Numbered from the stretch's first letter, positions 1 through 5,527 are shown. The stretch is 8,446 nt of DNA from JAJZQD01 sp021847735 (GCA_027324025.1 DAHVYW010000058.1:1-8446); one strand, 5' to 3'. Numbers and translations are program-made. Notes: generated by a model not told the origin, from the sequence alone.

Positions 1-253
1 CGGCATGGAAGCGCGGTTCATGGCTGAAGCTGCACGGGCGGTAGCCGGTATGGAAACTGGCAAGGTCAACGGGATCCTTGATAAATTAGTTGCTATGTAT
101 GAAAAAGATTATAAGACGGCACCCAAGGGCAAGCCATTCCAGGAGTGTTATGACGTTGTCAGTCTTACGCCGACCCAGGAATACCTGGATGTTTATGATG
201 AGGCCGCAAAGATTATGAAGGAACTGGGCCTCACCAATTTCGGCGAAGTTTAA
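1..253 (+). CDS. mtmB: Monomethylamine methyltransferase MtmB, C-terminal fragment
   Basis: The 3' end of a gene that begins before the window; the reading frame is open from base 2 and ends in TAA. The visible 83 residues resemble the C-terminus of MtmB, with GMEARFMAEAARAVAG followed by a lysine-rich linker and PFQECYDVVSLTPTQEYLDVYDEA. MtmB transfers the methyl group of monomethylamine to the Co(I) corrinoid of its partner MtmC. In known mtmB genes an in-frame UAG in the middle of the gene encodes pyrrolysine; that position would lie outside this window and cannot be checked. The position directly upstream of pylT and the pyl genes supports the call. The assignment to MtmB rather than another methylamine methyltransferase rests on remembered family similarity and on context. 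Confidence 0.72.
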   Translation, partial: GMEARFMAEAARAVAGMETGKVNGILDKLVAMYEKDYKTAPKGKPFQECYDVVSLTPTQEYLDVYDEAAKIMKELGLTNFGEV

Positions 254-269
254 GACGGGTCTATTGACG

Positions 270-340
270 GACTGGGGTGGGTAGAGCCCGGCGGCTGCCG
301 TGCCGGCAGCATGTTCTTGGCTGCCCACCCCGGTCTTTTA
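270..340 (+). terminator. Long GC-rich hairpin after mtmB, terminator-like
   Basis: Bases 270-284 pair with 321-335 in a 15-bp stem with two G-U wobbles (273/332 and 282/323). A second hairpin is nested in the loop, GCTGCC at 294-299 with GGCAGC at 305-310. The stem is followed by TTTTA, so it looks like a rho-independent terminator with a short U tract, 16 nt after the mtmB stop. It ends only about 12 nt before the first base of pylT, and I see no promoter in between. It may therefore act as a partial terminator or as a processing structure rather than a full stop. Confidence 0.65.
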
Positions 341-346
341 TCACAT

Positions 347-418
347 GGAGGGTTGATCGGCAAGATCATGAAGACTCTAAATCTTCACAGCCGGGTTAAA
401 CTCCCGGACTCTCCTCCA
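347..418 (+). tRNA. pylT: tRNA-Pyl (CUA anticodon, amber suppressor)
   Basis: The cloverleaf folds fully. The acceptor stem is GGAGGGT (347-353) with ACTCTCC (408-414). A single base, T354, precedes the D stem GATC/GATC (355-358 and 364-367), which has a 5-nt loop GGCAA. The anticodon stem has 6 bp, TGAAGA (369-374) with TCTTCA (382-387), and the loop CTCTAAA carries the CTA anticodon at 377-379. The variable loop is 3 nt (CAG), and the T stem is CCGGG/CCCGG with loop TTAAACT, which lacks the T-psi-C sequence. Short D loop, 6-bp anticodon stem, 3-nt variable loop and one base between acceptor and D stems are the known hallmarks of tRNA-Pyl. CCA is encoded at 416-418. The discriminator base is T415 (U73), whereas the tRNA-Pyl sequences I remember have G73. 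Confidence 0.96.
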
Positions 419-442
419 ATTAAAAGATACGGGGACTCATTA

Positions 443-459
443 AATACCAAGGAGGTATT
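443..459 (+). promoter_or_regulatory. Small hairpin over the pylSn ribosome binding site
   Basis: AATACC (443-448) can pair with GGTATT (454-459) across a 5-nt loop, AAGGA. The Shine-Dalgarno sequence AAGGAGG (449-455) lies in the loop and the first two bases of the 3' arm, 9 nt before the ATG at 465. The SD confirms the pylSn start. The hairpin is short and might only weakly affect ribosome loading. Confidence 0.35.
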
Positions 460-464
460 GGAAG

Positions 465-794
465 ATGGGTCTACCTGTGAGGAAACTGGATACTACCGGA
501 ACAAAAAAGGAAAAGAACCGTTATATCCGCAAACATGAGGATTTGCACGGCATTTTGCAAAAAATAAAGTTATGGCCTTCCCGCACCGGCACCCTGCACG
601 GAATCAAATCCGTGGCCCAAAAGGGGGCCTATATTGAGTTTACAACCCACTGCGGGCAAAAAGTCCGTATCAAGAATTCAAAAACCAGCCGGGTCTCCCG
701 CTGGTTAAGGAACAAGTGGTATGCCCGGGGCTGCCCAAAATGTAAAATACCGGTTTGGAAGTTGGAGAAGTTTTCTTCAACATCCTTTCAATAG
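465..794 (+). CDS. pylSn: PylSn, N-terminal tRNA-binding domain of pyrrolysyl-tRNA synthetase
   Basis: This 109-aa protein is the free-standing equivalent of the N-terminal domain of archaeal PylRS. It binds tRNA-Pyl and assists the catalytic subunit PylSc. After a basic N-terminal extension of about 35 residues, LWPSRTGTLHGIKS (from residue 36), then YIEF (56-59) and NSKTSRVSRWLR (71-82) match the archaeal domain. H45, C63, C90 and C93 (GCPKC) line up with the His/Cys set that binds zinc in the Methanosarcina mazei domain. The SD AAGGAGG precedes the ATG at 465. The stop is TAG, the codon that this organism also reads as pyrrolysine. Read-through would add only Pyl-KEARL before a TGA at 810-812, which overlaps the pylSc start codon. 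The regular stop lies 14 nt before pylSc, so the two are probably co-translated. Confidence 0.93.
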   Translation: MGLPVRKLDTTGTKKEKNRYIRKHEDLHGILQKIKLWPSRTGTLHGIKSVAQKGAYIEFTTHCGQKVRIKNSKTSRVSRWLRNKWYARGCPKCKIPVWKLEKFSSTSFQ

Positions 795-808
795 AAGGAG
801 GCAAGATT

Positions 809-1636
809 ATGAAGCTTGCCTTTACTGTTACCCAAAAACAGCGGCTTATTGAGCTCGATGCGGCCGGGGACATTGAGAAAGACTTTAATACTGCGGCAGA
901 AAGGGACGACTCCTTTCGGGAGCTTAACCAGGAGTTAGTCCTTAAAAATAGACAGCGTTTACAAAAACTTCGCCAGGACAATTTGCGGCCGGCTGTCCGG
1001 ATAATGGAGTCATTACTGGTCAAAAGCCTAAATGACGCCGGTTTTGTGGAGGTTACCACACCCACCACCCTGTCAAAAGGGATGCTCGAGAAAATGGGGA
1101 TAACCGACCGGCACCCGCTTTGGGAGCAGGTTTACTGGATAGAAAACAACACCTGCCTGCGCCCCATGCTGGCCCCTAACCTGTACTATATGCTTGGCCA
1201 TTTGGCTAAAGTGTGGCCAAGACCTCTCAGGATTTTTGAGGTAGGCCAGTGTTTTCGCAAGGAGTCCAAGGGTTCCAAACACCTGTCGGAGTTTACTATG
1301 ATTAACCTTGTGGAAATGGGCATTTCCGGCAGCCCGCGTGAGCGCCTGGCGGAAATGGCGGATTTAGTGATGAGTGCAGTAGGGCTTGGGTACCGTTTGG
1401 AAGAAGAAAACTCGGAGGTTTACGGTGATACAACAGATGTCGTAGTGGGCGAGTTGGAAGTTGCCTCCGGGGCTACGGGACCTCACCCGTTGGATGTCAA
1501 CTGGGACATTTCCGAAAACTGGGCCGGGCTGGGATTTGGTTTAGAACGGCTGGTCCTTGTCAAAGAAGGCTTTGGGAATATAAGACGGGCCGGCCGCAGC
1601 CTAATCTACCTTGACGGCGCCCGGCTAAACGTATAA
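809..1636 (+). CDS. pylSc: PylSc, catalytic domain of pyrrolysyl-tRNA synthetase
   Basis: A 275-aa class II aminoacyl-tRNA synthetase core that activates pyrrolysine and loads it on pylT. The ATG at 809 is chosen because AGAAGGAGG (793-801) sits at proper spacing. An in-frame ATG at 755 would extend the protein by 18 residues inside pylSn and has no SD. Motif 2 is RIFEVGQCFRKESKGSKHL (141-159), and motif 3 contains GFGLERL (242-248). By alignment from memory with M. mazei PylRS, the pocket residues Y126 (Y306), R150 (R330), N166 (N346) and Y205 (Y384) are kept, while V168 replaces C348. The N-terminal 60 residues are charged and helical, as in other bacterial PylSc. Length fits the family. 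It follows pylSn by 14 nt and precedes pylB by 23 nt. Confidence 0.95.
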   Translation: MKLAFTVTQKQRLIELDAAGDIEKDFNTAAERDDSFRELNQELVLKNRQRLQKLRQDNLRPAVRIMESLLVKSLNDAGFVEVTTPTTLSKGMLEKMGITDRHPLWEQVYWIENNTCLRPMLAPNLYYMLGHLAKVWPRPLRIFEVGQCFRKESKGSKHLSEFTMINLVEMGISGSPRERLAEMADLVMSAVGLGYRLEEENSEVYGDTTDVVVGELEVASGATGPHPLDVNWDISENWAGLGFGLERLVLVKEGFGNIRRAGRSLIYLDGARLNV

Positions 1637-1659
1637 TTTCCGGTGGAGGAGGAAGACAC

Positions 1660-2832
1660 ATGATTTTTTCAACCATGAGTCAGCGACATTTGGACAGTAT
1701 CTTAAATAGAGCCGGCGTTGAACACCCCCTTTCATACCATGAAATCCTATATTTACTGTCCCTGAAAGACGCTGAACAGATCAACAAAGTGATGCTGGCG
1801 GCACGAAAACTAAGAGAAAAATACTTTGGTAAAAAGGTGTTCCTCTATGGTTTCATATACTTTTCCACTTACTGCCGGAACCTTTGCACCTTTTGTTATT
1901 ACAGGAAAGAAAACCAACTCAGTCCCCGCTATAGGAAAAGTCCGGAGGAAGTCATAGAAATTGCTCTAAGGCTTGCCGAATCCGGGGTACACCTGGTTGA
2001 CCTGACTATGGGCGAAGACCCTGCGATTCACAATACAGGTAATTATGATATTCTGGTGGATATGATTGACCGGGTTAAGGAGAGCACCGGGCTGCCGGTA
2101 ATGGTTTCTCCGGGTGTAGTGCCAGAGGATGTCCTGCAAAGGTTTGGTGAGGTGGATGCGAACTGGTATGCCTTGTACCAGGAGACTCACAATCCAAATC
2201 TTTATAAAAAACTCCGTGTCGGCCAGAGTTTTGAAGAGCGCAGTGCGAAAAGAAGTGCGGCGCGGCGCGCGGGTATGCTTGTCGAAGACGGAATAATGCT
2301 GGGAGTAGGTGAGAACACCAGTGATAGGGCAGATTCCGTCCTGGCTATGAAACGGGATAATGCTGACCAGGTTAGGGTAATGAGCCTGGTTCCACAGCCC
2401 CAGACACCTTTTGAAGGCAAGGTCACCCCGGAGCGAATTAGTGAGTACCTGTTCATTGCCGTAATGCGGTTGGTTATGCCGGACCGGTTAATTCCGGCTT
2501 CTCTCGACGTGGACGGGATAAAGGGACTTAAAATGAGATTAGCTGCCGGTGCCAATGTGGTAACCTCCATTATACCTCCTGACAGCAGCCTGGCCGGAGT
2601 TTCCCAAAGCACCCTGGATATTGAGCAGGGGCTACGTACTGTGCCGGAAGTCAAAAAAGTTTTGGCTGATTTGGGGTTACAGGTGGCCGACGTGGGGGAG
2701 TATATGAATTGGATGACCGCCCGCAAGGAATTAAAAGCGGCCAAGGAGGACTGCCATGACGAGAATAGGTATTATAGGGGGGCAGCTGCAGGGTTTGGAA
2801 GCAGTGTACCTGGCTCTACAGGCCAAATTTGA
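1660..2832 (+). CDS. pylB: PylB, methylornithine synthase (radical SAM)
   Basis: PylB is the first pyrrolysine biosynthesis enzyme, a radical SAM mutase that rearranges L-lysine into (3R)-3-methyl-D-ornithine. The cluster motif CxxxCxxC is visible as YCRNLCTFCYYRKE, with C72, C76 and C79 as ligands of the [4Fe-4S] cluster, followed by a TIM-barrel-like body (VDLTMGEDP, MVSPGVVPEDVL, LVPQPQTPFEG). The start at 1660 has the SD GGAGGAGG just upstream. The frame stops at 2830-2832, 77 nt inside pylC. About 365 residues precede the pylC start, which is close to the usual family length, so the last 25 or so residues (from CHDENRYYRG onward) are an extra tail encoded over pylC. The tail is low in family-like character and may be dispensable. 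Confidence 0.94.
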   Translation: MIFSTMSQRHLDSILNRAGVEHPLSYHEILYLLSLKDAEQINKVMLAARKLREKYFGKKVFLYGFIYFSTYCRNLCTFCYYRKENQLSPRYRKSPEEVIEIALRLAESGVHLVDLTMGEDPAIHNTGNYDILVDMIDRVKESTGLPVMVSPGVVPEDVLQRFGEVDANWYALYQETHNPNLYKKLRVGQSFEERSAKRSAARRAGMLVEDGIMLGVGENTSDRADSVLAMKRDNADQVRVMSLVPQPQTPFEGKVTPERISEYLFIAVMRLVMPDRLIPASLDVDGIKGLKMRLAAGANVVTSIIPPDSSLAGVSQSTLDIEQGLRTVPEVKKVLADLGLQVADVGEYMNWMTARKELKAAKEDCHDENRYYRGAAAGFGSSVPGSTGQI

Positions 2833-3922
2833 GGTAGCGTTAATTGACAAGGACCCTTTGGTTCCCGCCAGGTCATTGGTAGATGAGTTTTATCAGCTTA
2901 ACCTGTTGGACGGCGGGCGGTTAAATGAAGCCCTTTTATCCGAATTCGACCTGATTTTACCGGCTACCGAAAATTACGCCACTCTGGAGTGGTTAAACCG
3001 GATGGGCCGCAAGCATAATGTGCCGGTAGCCCTTGATTTACCGGCATATACAATAAGTTCAACGAAAATAAAATCCAATGAATTATTTGCCCAAAACGGA
3101 ATTGCCAGGCCTGAACCGTGGCCGGATTGCGGCTTCCCGGTAATTGTCAAGCCTTCGGGACTTAGCGGCAGTGCGGGGGTGATGAAAGTAACGGATCAGG
3201 CCCAACTTGAGGACGCTTTAAGAGGGCAGGGAATAGATCTGGTAATTGAAGCATATCTGGCGGGCCCTTCTTACTCGTTGGAGGTTATTGCCGACAGCGG
3301 AAAATGTGCGGGTTTGCAGGTGACGGAATTGAATTTTGATGCAGGGTTCGACTGTAAGCGTGTGTTGGCCGGGCCGCTTACGGGCGCCGGTGTGGCAAGC
3401 GCTTTTATTGATTTGGGTGAACGGATTGCAGCGGTGATAAACTTATCAGGGATTATGGATATCGAGGTAATTGACACCGGCAAAGAATTAAAAGTGCTGG
3501 AGATTGACGCCAGATTACCGAGCCAGACACCGAGCGCTGTTTATCATTCTACGAAAACGAATATGGTTGAATTGCTGGCGGATTACTGGATAAACGGCAA
3601 ACTTCCGCCCCGGCCGTCACAGCATGACCCGGGTGGGAGAGCAGTTATTTATGAGCATTTGAGGTTAAAAAACGGGATATTGGAAGTATCAGGTGAACAT
3701 ATCCTGGTAGGAGCGCAAAGCCTGAAAGTTTACCGCGATAAATTTTCCACTGATGTCTTTATTTCCAACTTTGAAGAATGTCCTGATGACTGGGTGGCAA
3801 CCGCAATTTATACAGAAAATACCGAGGCCCAGGTATGGGGAACAAGAAACAGGGCGGTAAAGATTATGCAGCAGGCTTTTAAGGCTAAAAGTTACTACGA
3901 CCCGGACCCCCTATCAGTCTGA
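2756..3922 (+). CDS. pylC: PylC, 3-methylornithine--L-lysine ligase (ATP-grasp)
   Basis: PylC joins 3-methyl-D-ornithine to the epsilon-amino group of a second L-lysine, using ATP. The 388-aa protein begins with a nucleotide-fold segment, MTRIGIIGGQLQGLEA, then has ATP-grasp features: PVIVKPSGLSGSAGVMKV (128-145), a lid region around EAYLAGPSYSLEV (165-177), and the metal-binding strand VLEIDARLPSQTP (247-259). The ATG at 2756 has AAGGAGG (2742-2748) upstream, located inside the pylB coding sequence. The 77-nt overlap with pylB implies translational coupling. The stop at 3920-3922 is followed by a short gap and then by the small Cys-rich ORF. Confidence 0.94.
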   Translation: MTRIGIIGGQLQGLEAVYLALQAKFEVALIDKDPLVPARSLVDEFYQLNLLDGGRLNEALLSEFDLILPATENYATLEWLNRMGRKHNVPVALDLPAYTISSTKIKSNELFAQNGIARPEPWPDCGFPVIVKPSGLSGSAGVMKVTDQAQLEDALRGQGIDLVIEAYLAGPSYSLEVIADSGKCAGLQVTELNFDAGFDCKRVLAGPLTGAGVASAFIDLGERIAAVINLSGIMDIEVIDTGKELKVLEIDARLPSQTPSAVYHSTKTNMVELLADYWINGKLPPRPSQHDPGGRAVIYEHLRLKNGILEVSGEHILVGAQSLKVYRDKFSTDVFISNFEECPDDWVATAIYTENTEAQVWGTRNRAVKIMQQAFKAKSYYDPDPLSV

Positions 3923-3950
3923 GAATGCTTTACTTTAGGGAGGATGTAAA

Positions 3951-3986
3951 ATGTCAGTAGAACTCCCAGGGGGTCGAACCGGGTAA
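3951..3986 (+). other. 11-codon ORF, probably the displaced 5' end of the next small gene
   Basis: GGGAGG (3938-3943) sits 7 nt before the ATG at 3951, the best ribosome binding site between pylC and pylD. The frame encodes MSVELPGGRTG and then stops at TAA (3984-3986). The run GGGGG (3969-3973) lies in the middle of it. Skipping one G gives MSVELPGVEPGKKVDFWK and joins this start to the 3991-4179 frame. It could be the true start of that gene after a frameshift mutation or sequencing error, a +1 programmed frameshift site, or an independent leader peptide whose stop feeds re-initiation at GTG 3991. Confidence 0.55.
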
Positions 3987-3990
3987 GAAG

Positions 3991-4179
3991 GTGGATTTCT
4001 GGAAGTGCATTGTGCCCCAGGAAATGTTGGCCGAGCCTAACGAAAGCTGGCAAAAATATGCTAAAAAATTTACCCAGCGTGGTGCGGCAGAATGCCTTAT
4101 TTGCCATGATGTCTGCCCCATCGGTAAAGAGGAGCATGAAAGACGAGTCAAAGAGTATTCGACCAAACCGGCAATTTGA
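3991..4179 (+). CDS. Small Cys-rich protein between pylC and pylD, 5' end uncertain
   Basis: I do not recognise this protein. From GTG 3991 it is 62 aa; joined to ATG 3951 by a one-base shift it would be about 75 aa. It contains one early Cys (DFWKCIVP) and a clustered motif, ECLICHDVCPIGKEE, i.e. CxxCxxxCP, which resembles a ferredoxin-like cluster ligand or a zinc knuckle. The rest is hydrophilic and lysine-rich, with no signal peptide or membrane segment. GTG 3991 lacks a good SD, and the frame remains open upstream to a TAG at 3958-3960. It lies in the pyl operon with a 28-nt gap before pylC's end (to 3951) and an 18-nt gap to pylD, so a role with pyrrolysine synthesis or methylamine metabolism is possible but unproven. 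It may be a frameshifted pseudogene. Confidence 0.6.
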   Translation: MDFWKCIVPQEMLAEPNESWQKYAKKFTQRGAAECLICHDVCPIGKEEHERRVKEYSTKPAI

Positions 4180-4197
4180 CAAAGGGGAGTAATCCAG

Positions 4198-5043
4198 TTG
4201 ACCAGACTCTACTATGAAATTATCAGGGACATTCCTTTTTCACTGTCAGAACTGGACATCAGATTACAGCAGTCTACCGGCTGCGATCTGATGAATTTGG
4301 CAGCTCTTACAGCTAATTTGCCACCGGCCGCGGTGGCCACAAAATTAGGTAATTGTTCTGCCGCGGTAGTCCCAATAACCTCCGGTGAAGGGGTTATTAC
4401 CGGTTTCGCCAATGCGGTGGCCGCTGTTCTACAGCATATAGGATTGCAGGCCGGGATTACCCGGCGGTGTGATGTTGCCGGTTTTGGGGAGGCCTTTGGG
4501 AGCAAATTTGATGTTGTTTTTGCCGCCGACGACCACAAGTTCCTGGCATTTAATCTGAAAACCCTTAAAGTGGTGGACAACGCACAGGCAACGGCAGTTG
4601 GCTTTGTAAGGGCTTTGGCGGCAGCAGCGGAATTAAAGTCGGGTGGTTTATATAACCGGGAAGTCCTGGTCCTAGGATTGGGACCGATAGGTGTTAATGC
4701 TGTAAAGGAACTAAAGAAACTGGGAGCGGACATTTGGGTTTTTGACACCGATACAGCCAGGATGGAAGAGTTTGCCGGTCAGTATGTCGGTGTTAAGGCT
4801 GCCCGTGGTATCGGGGAAGCCATCAAGGGAATTGATTATGTTCTGGATGCTACTCCCGCTGCCGGAATAATTGGCGCGGAAATGATTGGCCCGGCTACAG
4901 TCATTTCCTGTCCCGGTGTGCCTCACGGTTTAACCCCGGAAGCCGGGGAAAAAATCGGGTCCCGGTTTATTCACGACAATCTTGCCCTGGGGGTGGCTAC
5001 TATGGCTGTTCAGAGTATTTTGGCAGCCGGTATCGATTCCTAA
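4198..5043 (+). CDS. pylD: PylD, pyrrolysine synthase (dehydrogenase)
   Basis: PylD oxidises 3-methylornithyl-N6-lysine to an aldehyde that cyclises to pyrrolysine, the last biosynthetic step, with NAD+ as cofactor. The 281-aa protein has a Rossmann nucleotide-binding motif, VLVLGLGPIGVNAVKEL (156-172), with GLGPIG at 160-165 and an acidic residue after the second strand (FDTD, 182-185). Later segments DYVLDATPAAGI and VISCPGVPHGL are typical of the family's C-terminal domain. The start is TTG 4198, preceded by GGGGAG (4184-4189); the next in-frame ATG falls at codon 32, inside conserved-looking sequence, so TTG is preferred. The stop TAA lies inside a 16-bp inverted repeat, GATTCCTAACGGAATC (5035-5050), related to repeats further downstream. 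Confidence 0.93.
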   Translation: MTRLYYEIIRDIPFSLSELDIRLQQSTGCDLMNLAALTANLPPAAVATKLGNCSAAVVPITSGEGVITGFANAVAAVLQHIGLQAGITRRCDVAGFGEAFGSKFDVVFAADDHKFLAFNLKTLKVVDNAQATAVGFVRALAAAAELKSGGLYNREVLVLGLGPIGVNAVKELKKLGADIWVFDTDTARMEEFAGQYVGVKAARGIGEAIKGIDYVLDATPAAGIIGAEMIGPATVISCPGVPHGLTPEAGEKIGSRFIHDNLALGVATMAVQSILAAGIDS

Positions 5044-5050
5044 CGGAATC
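5035..5050. promoter_or_regulatory. 16-bp inverted repeat across the pylD stop codon
   Basis: GATTCCTAACGGAATC has perfect 6-bp arms and contains the pylD TAA. It differs by a single base from the repeat at 5532-5547. It may be a binding site of the same regulator, about 260 bp upstream of the start predicted for the first sigma-54 promoter, a workable distance for an enhancer site. Confidence 0.45.
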
Positions 5051-5075
5051 ATCTAAAATTGGCTTTATAATGCTA

Positions 5076-5109
5076 CGGGATGTCTCTTTGCATTTCCGGC
5101 GCCTTTTTT
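5076..5109 (+). terminator. Possible weak terminator after pylD
   Basis: CGGGATG (5076-5082) can pair imperfectly with CATTTCCG (5091-5098), with one bulged T and a G-U pair. A run of six T follows at 5104-5109 after GCGCC. The T run is 5 nt beyond the stem and the stem is weak, so termination here is uncertain. The better terminator for pyl transcripts is at 5364-5392. Confidence 0.3.
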
Positions 5110-5149
5110 GAATCAAAATGTAATCAAAAATGGGGCTGTTTATTTATAA

Positions 5150-5269
5150 GCCGTTGTTTATGAAAAGTTGGGAAGTTTACTTAAGGAAAAAATAAAAGAA
5201 ACCCACGGTGAAATCCCGGTTTTAATGGGGAAAGGACTGGAATTAGAAGCCAAGCAAGGCAGAAAATAA
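5150..5269 (+). pseudogene. Short open stretch without a start, possible gene remnant
   Basis: A frame bounded by stops (TAA at 5147-5149 and TAA at 5267-5269) reads AVVYEKLGSLLKEKI, then KETHGEIPVLMGKGLELEAK and a short basic end. Composition is protein-like and lysine/glutamate rich, but no start with an SD is present and I do not recognise a family. The in-frame ATG at its middle would give about 20 residues. It is most simply a decayed C-terminal fragment or chance. Confidence 0.25.
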
Positions 5270-5274
5270 AGAAA

Positions 5275-5291
5275 TTGGCATGGCATTTGCA
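5275..5291 (+). promoter_or_regulatory. Sigma-54 promoter P1 (-24/-12)
   Basis: TTGGCATGGCATTTGCA matches the sigma-54 consensus TGGCAYGNNNNTTGCA at nearly every position. The GG (5277-5278) and GC (5289-5290) are 12 bp apart as required. The predicted transcription start is near 5302. No gene follows before the terminator at 5364-5392, so the product would be a short RNA unless transcription reads through to the 107-aa gene. Confidence 0.75.
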
Positions 5292-5301
5292 TTACTAAAG
5301 G

Positions 5302-5392
5302 ATATAATGCCAGACTACAACAACTTTTCCAACAGGGCACTTTCTTTAACCTCCTTTTACTTTAGAGAGACAACGATCTCTCTTTTTTTTTT
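5302..5392 (+). ncRNA. Candidate small RNA from P1 to the intrinsic terminator
   Basis: This is bounded by the predicted start of sigma-54 promoter P1 and by an intrinsic terminator, giving about 90 nt. It contains ACCTCCTTTT (5349-5358), which resembles the anti-Shine-Dalgarno tail of 16S rRNA and could pair with AAGGAGGT such as the pylSn SD (8 nt). Apart from the terminator stem it seems to have little structure. No ORF of note lies inside. The RNA is inferred from signals only; leader or decay of a lost gene are alternatives. Confidence 0.4.
5364..5392 (+). terminator. Rho-independent terminator
   Basis: AGAGAGA (5364-5370) pairs perfectly with TCTCTCT (5377-5383) across a 6-nt loop and runs directly into nine further T residues (5384-5392). 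It can end transcripts coming from pylD and from sigma-54 promoter P1. It separates the pyl block from the second operon. Confidence 0.82.
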
Positions 5393-5421
5393 CCTTCCGC
5401 TGCCGGAATCTCTGCGGAAGG
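5393..5421. repeat. Inverted repeat just after the terminator
   Basis: CCTTCCGC (5393-5400) and GCGGAAGG (5414-5421) form 8-bp arms around a 13-nt loop. The loop carries GGAATC, one half of the 16-bp repeats found nearby. There is no T run on either side in the direction needed for a second terminator, so its role is unclear. Confidence 0.4.
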
Positions 5422-5435
5422 GAACAAGCGGCGCC

Positions 5436-5451
5436 GATTCAAAAACGAATC
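5436..5451. promoter_or_regulatory. Putative activator site 1 (GATTC-N6-GAATC)
   Basis: GATTCAAAAACGAATC is a 16-bp inverted repeat, flanked by C and G that extend each arm to 6 bp. Its centre lies about 210 bp upstream of the start predicted for sigma-54 promoter P2. Sites of this type and spacing fit binding by a bacterial enhancer-binding protein. Confidence 0.5.
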
Positions 5452-5497
5452 GACGGACGCCACCAGCTTTAACCGGGGTAATTCGAGGGCTGCAAGA

Positions 5498-5527
5498 GTA
5501 TTTTGATTCCGTAAGTAATCAAAATAC
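5498..5527. promoter_or_regulatory. Putative activator site 2, within an 11-bp-arm inverted repeat
   Basis: GTATTTTGATT (5498-5508) and AATCAAAATAC (5517-5527) are exact inverted arms. The core GATTCCGTAAGTAATC (5505-5520) fits the 16-bp pattern with one departure, TAATC in place of GAATC. It is 27 bp (centre to centre) from the next site, i.e. about 2.5 helical turns. Confidence 0.5.

Noticed and set aside
311..538. 75-codon + strand ORF
   Set aside because: It starts in the loop of the hairpin after mtmB and runs through tRNA-Pyl into pylSn in another frame; it has no SD.
2202..2744. 180-codon minus-strand ORF inside pylB, and similar minus-strand ORFs in pylD and mtbA
   Set aside because: They are antisense shadows of well-supported genes, with no SD and atypical residue composition.
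4010..4192. Alternative 60-codon ORF in another frame over the small Cys-rich gene
   Set aside because: Its start lacks an SD, and the overlapping frame with CxxCxxxCP has more protein-like composition and a better link to ATG 3951.
5059..5074. Third sigma-54-like sequence, TTGGC with TGCT downstream
   Set aside because: The GG-to-GC spacing is one base short of the required distance, and the -12 element is poor.
5303..5308. TATAAT as a sigma-70 -10 box
   Set aside because: No -35 hexamer lies at 16-18 bp; the overlapping -24/-12 element explains the region better.
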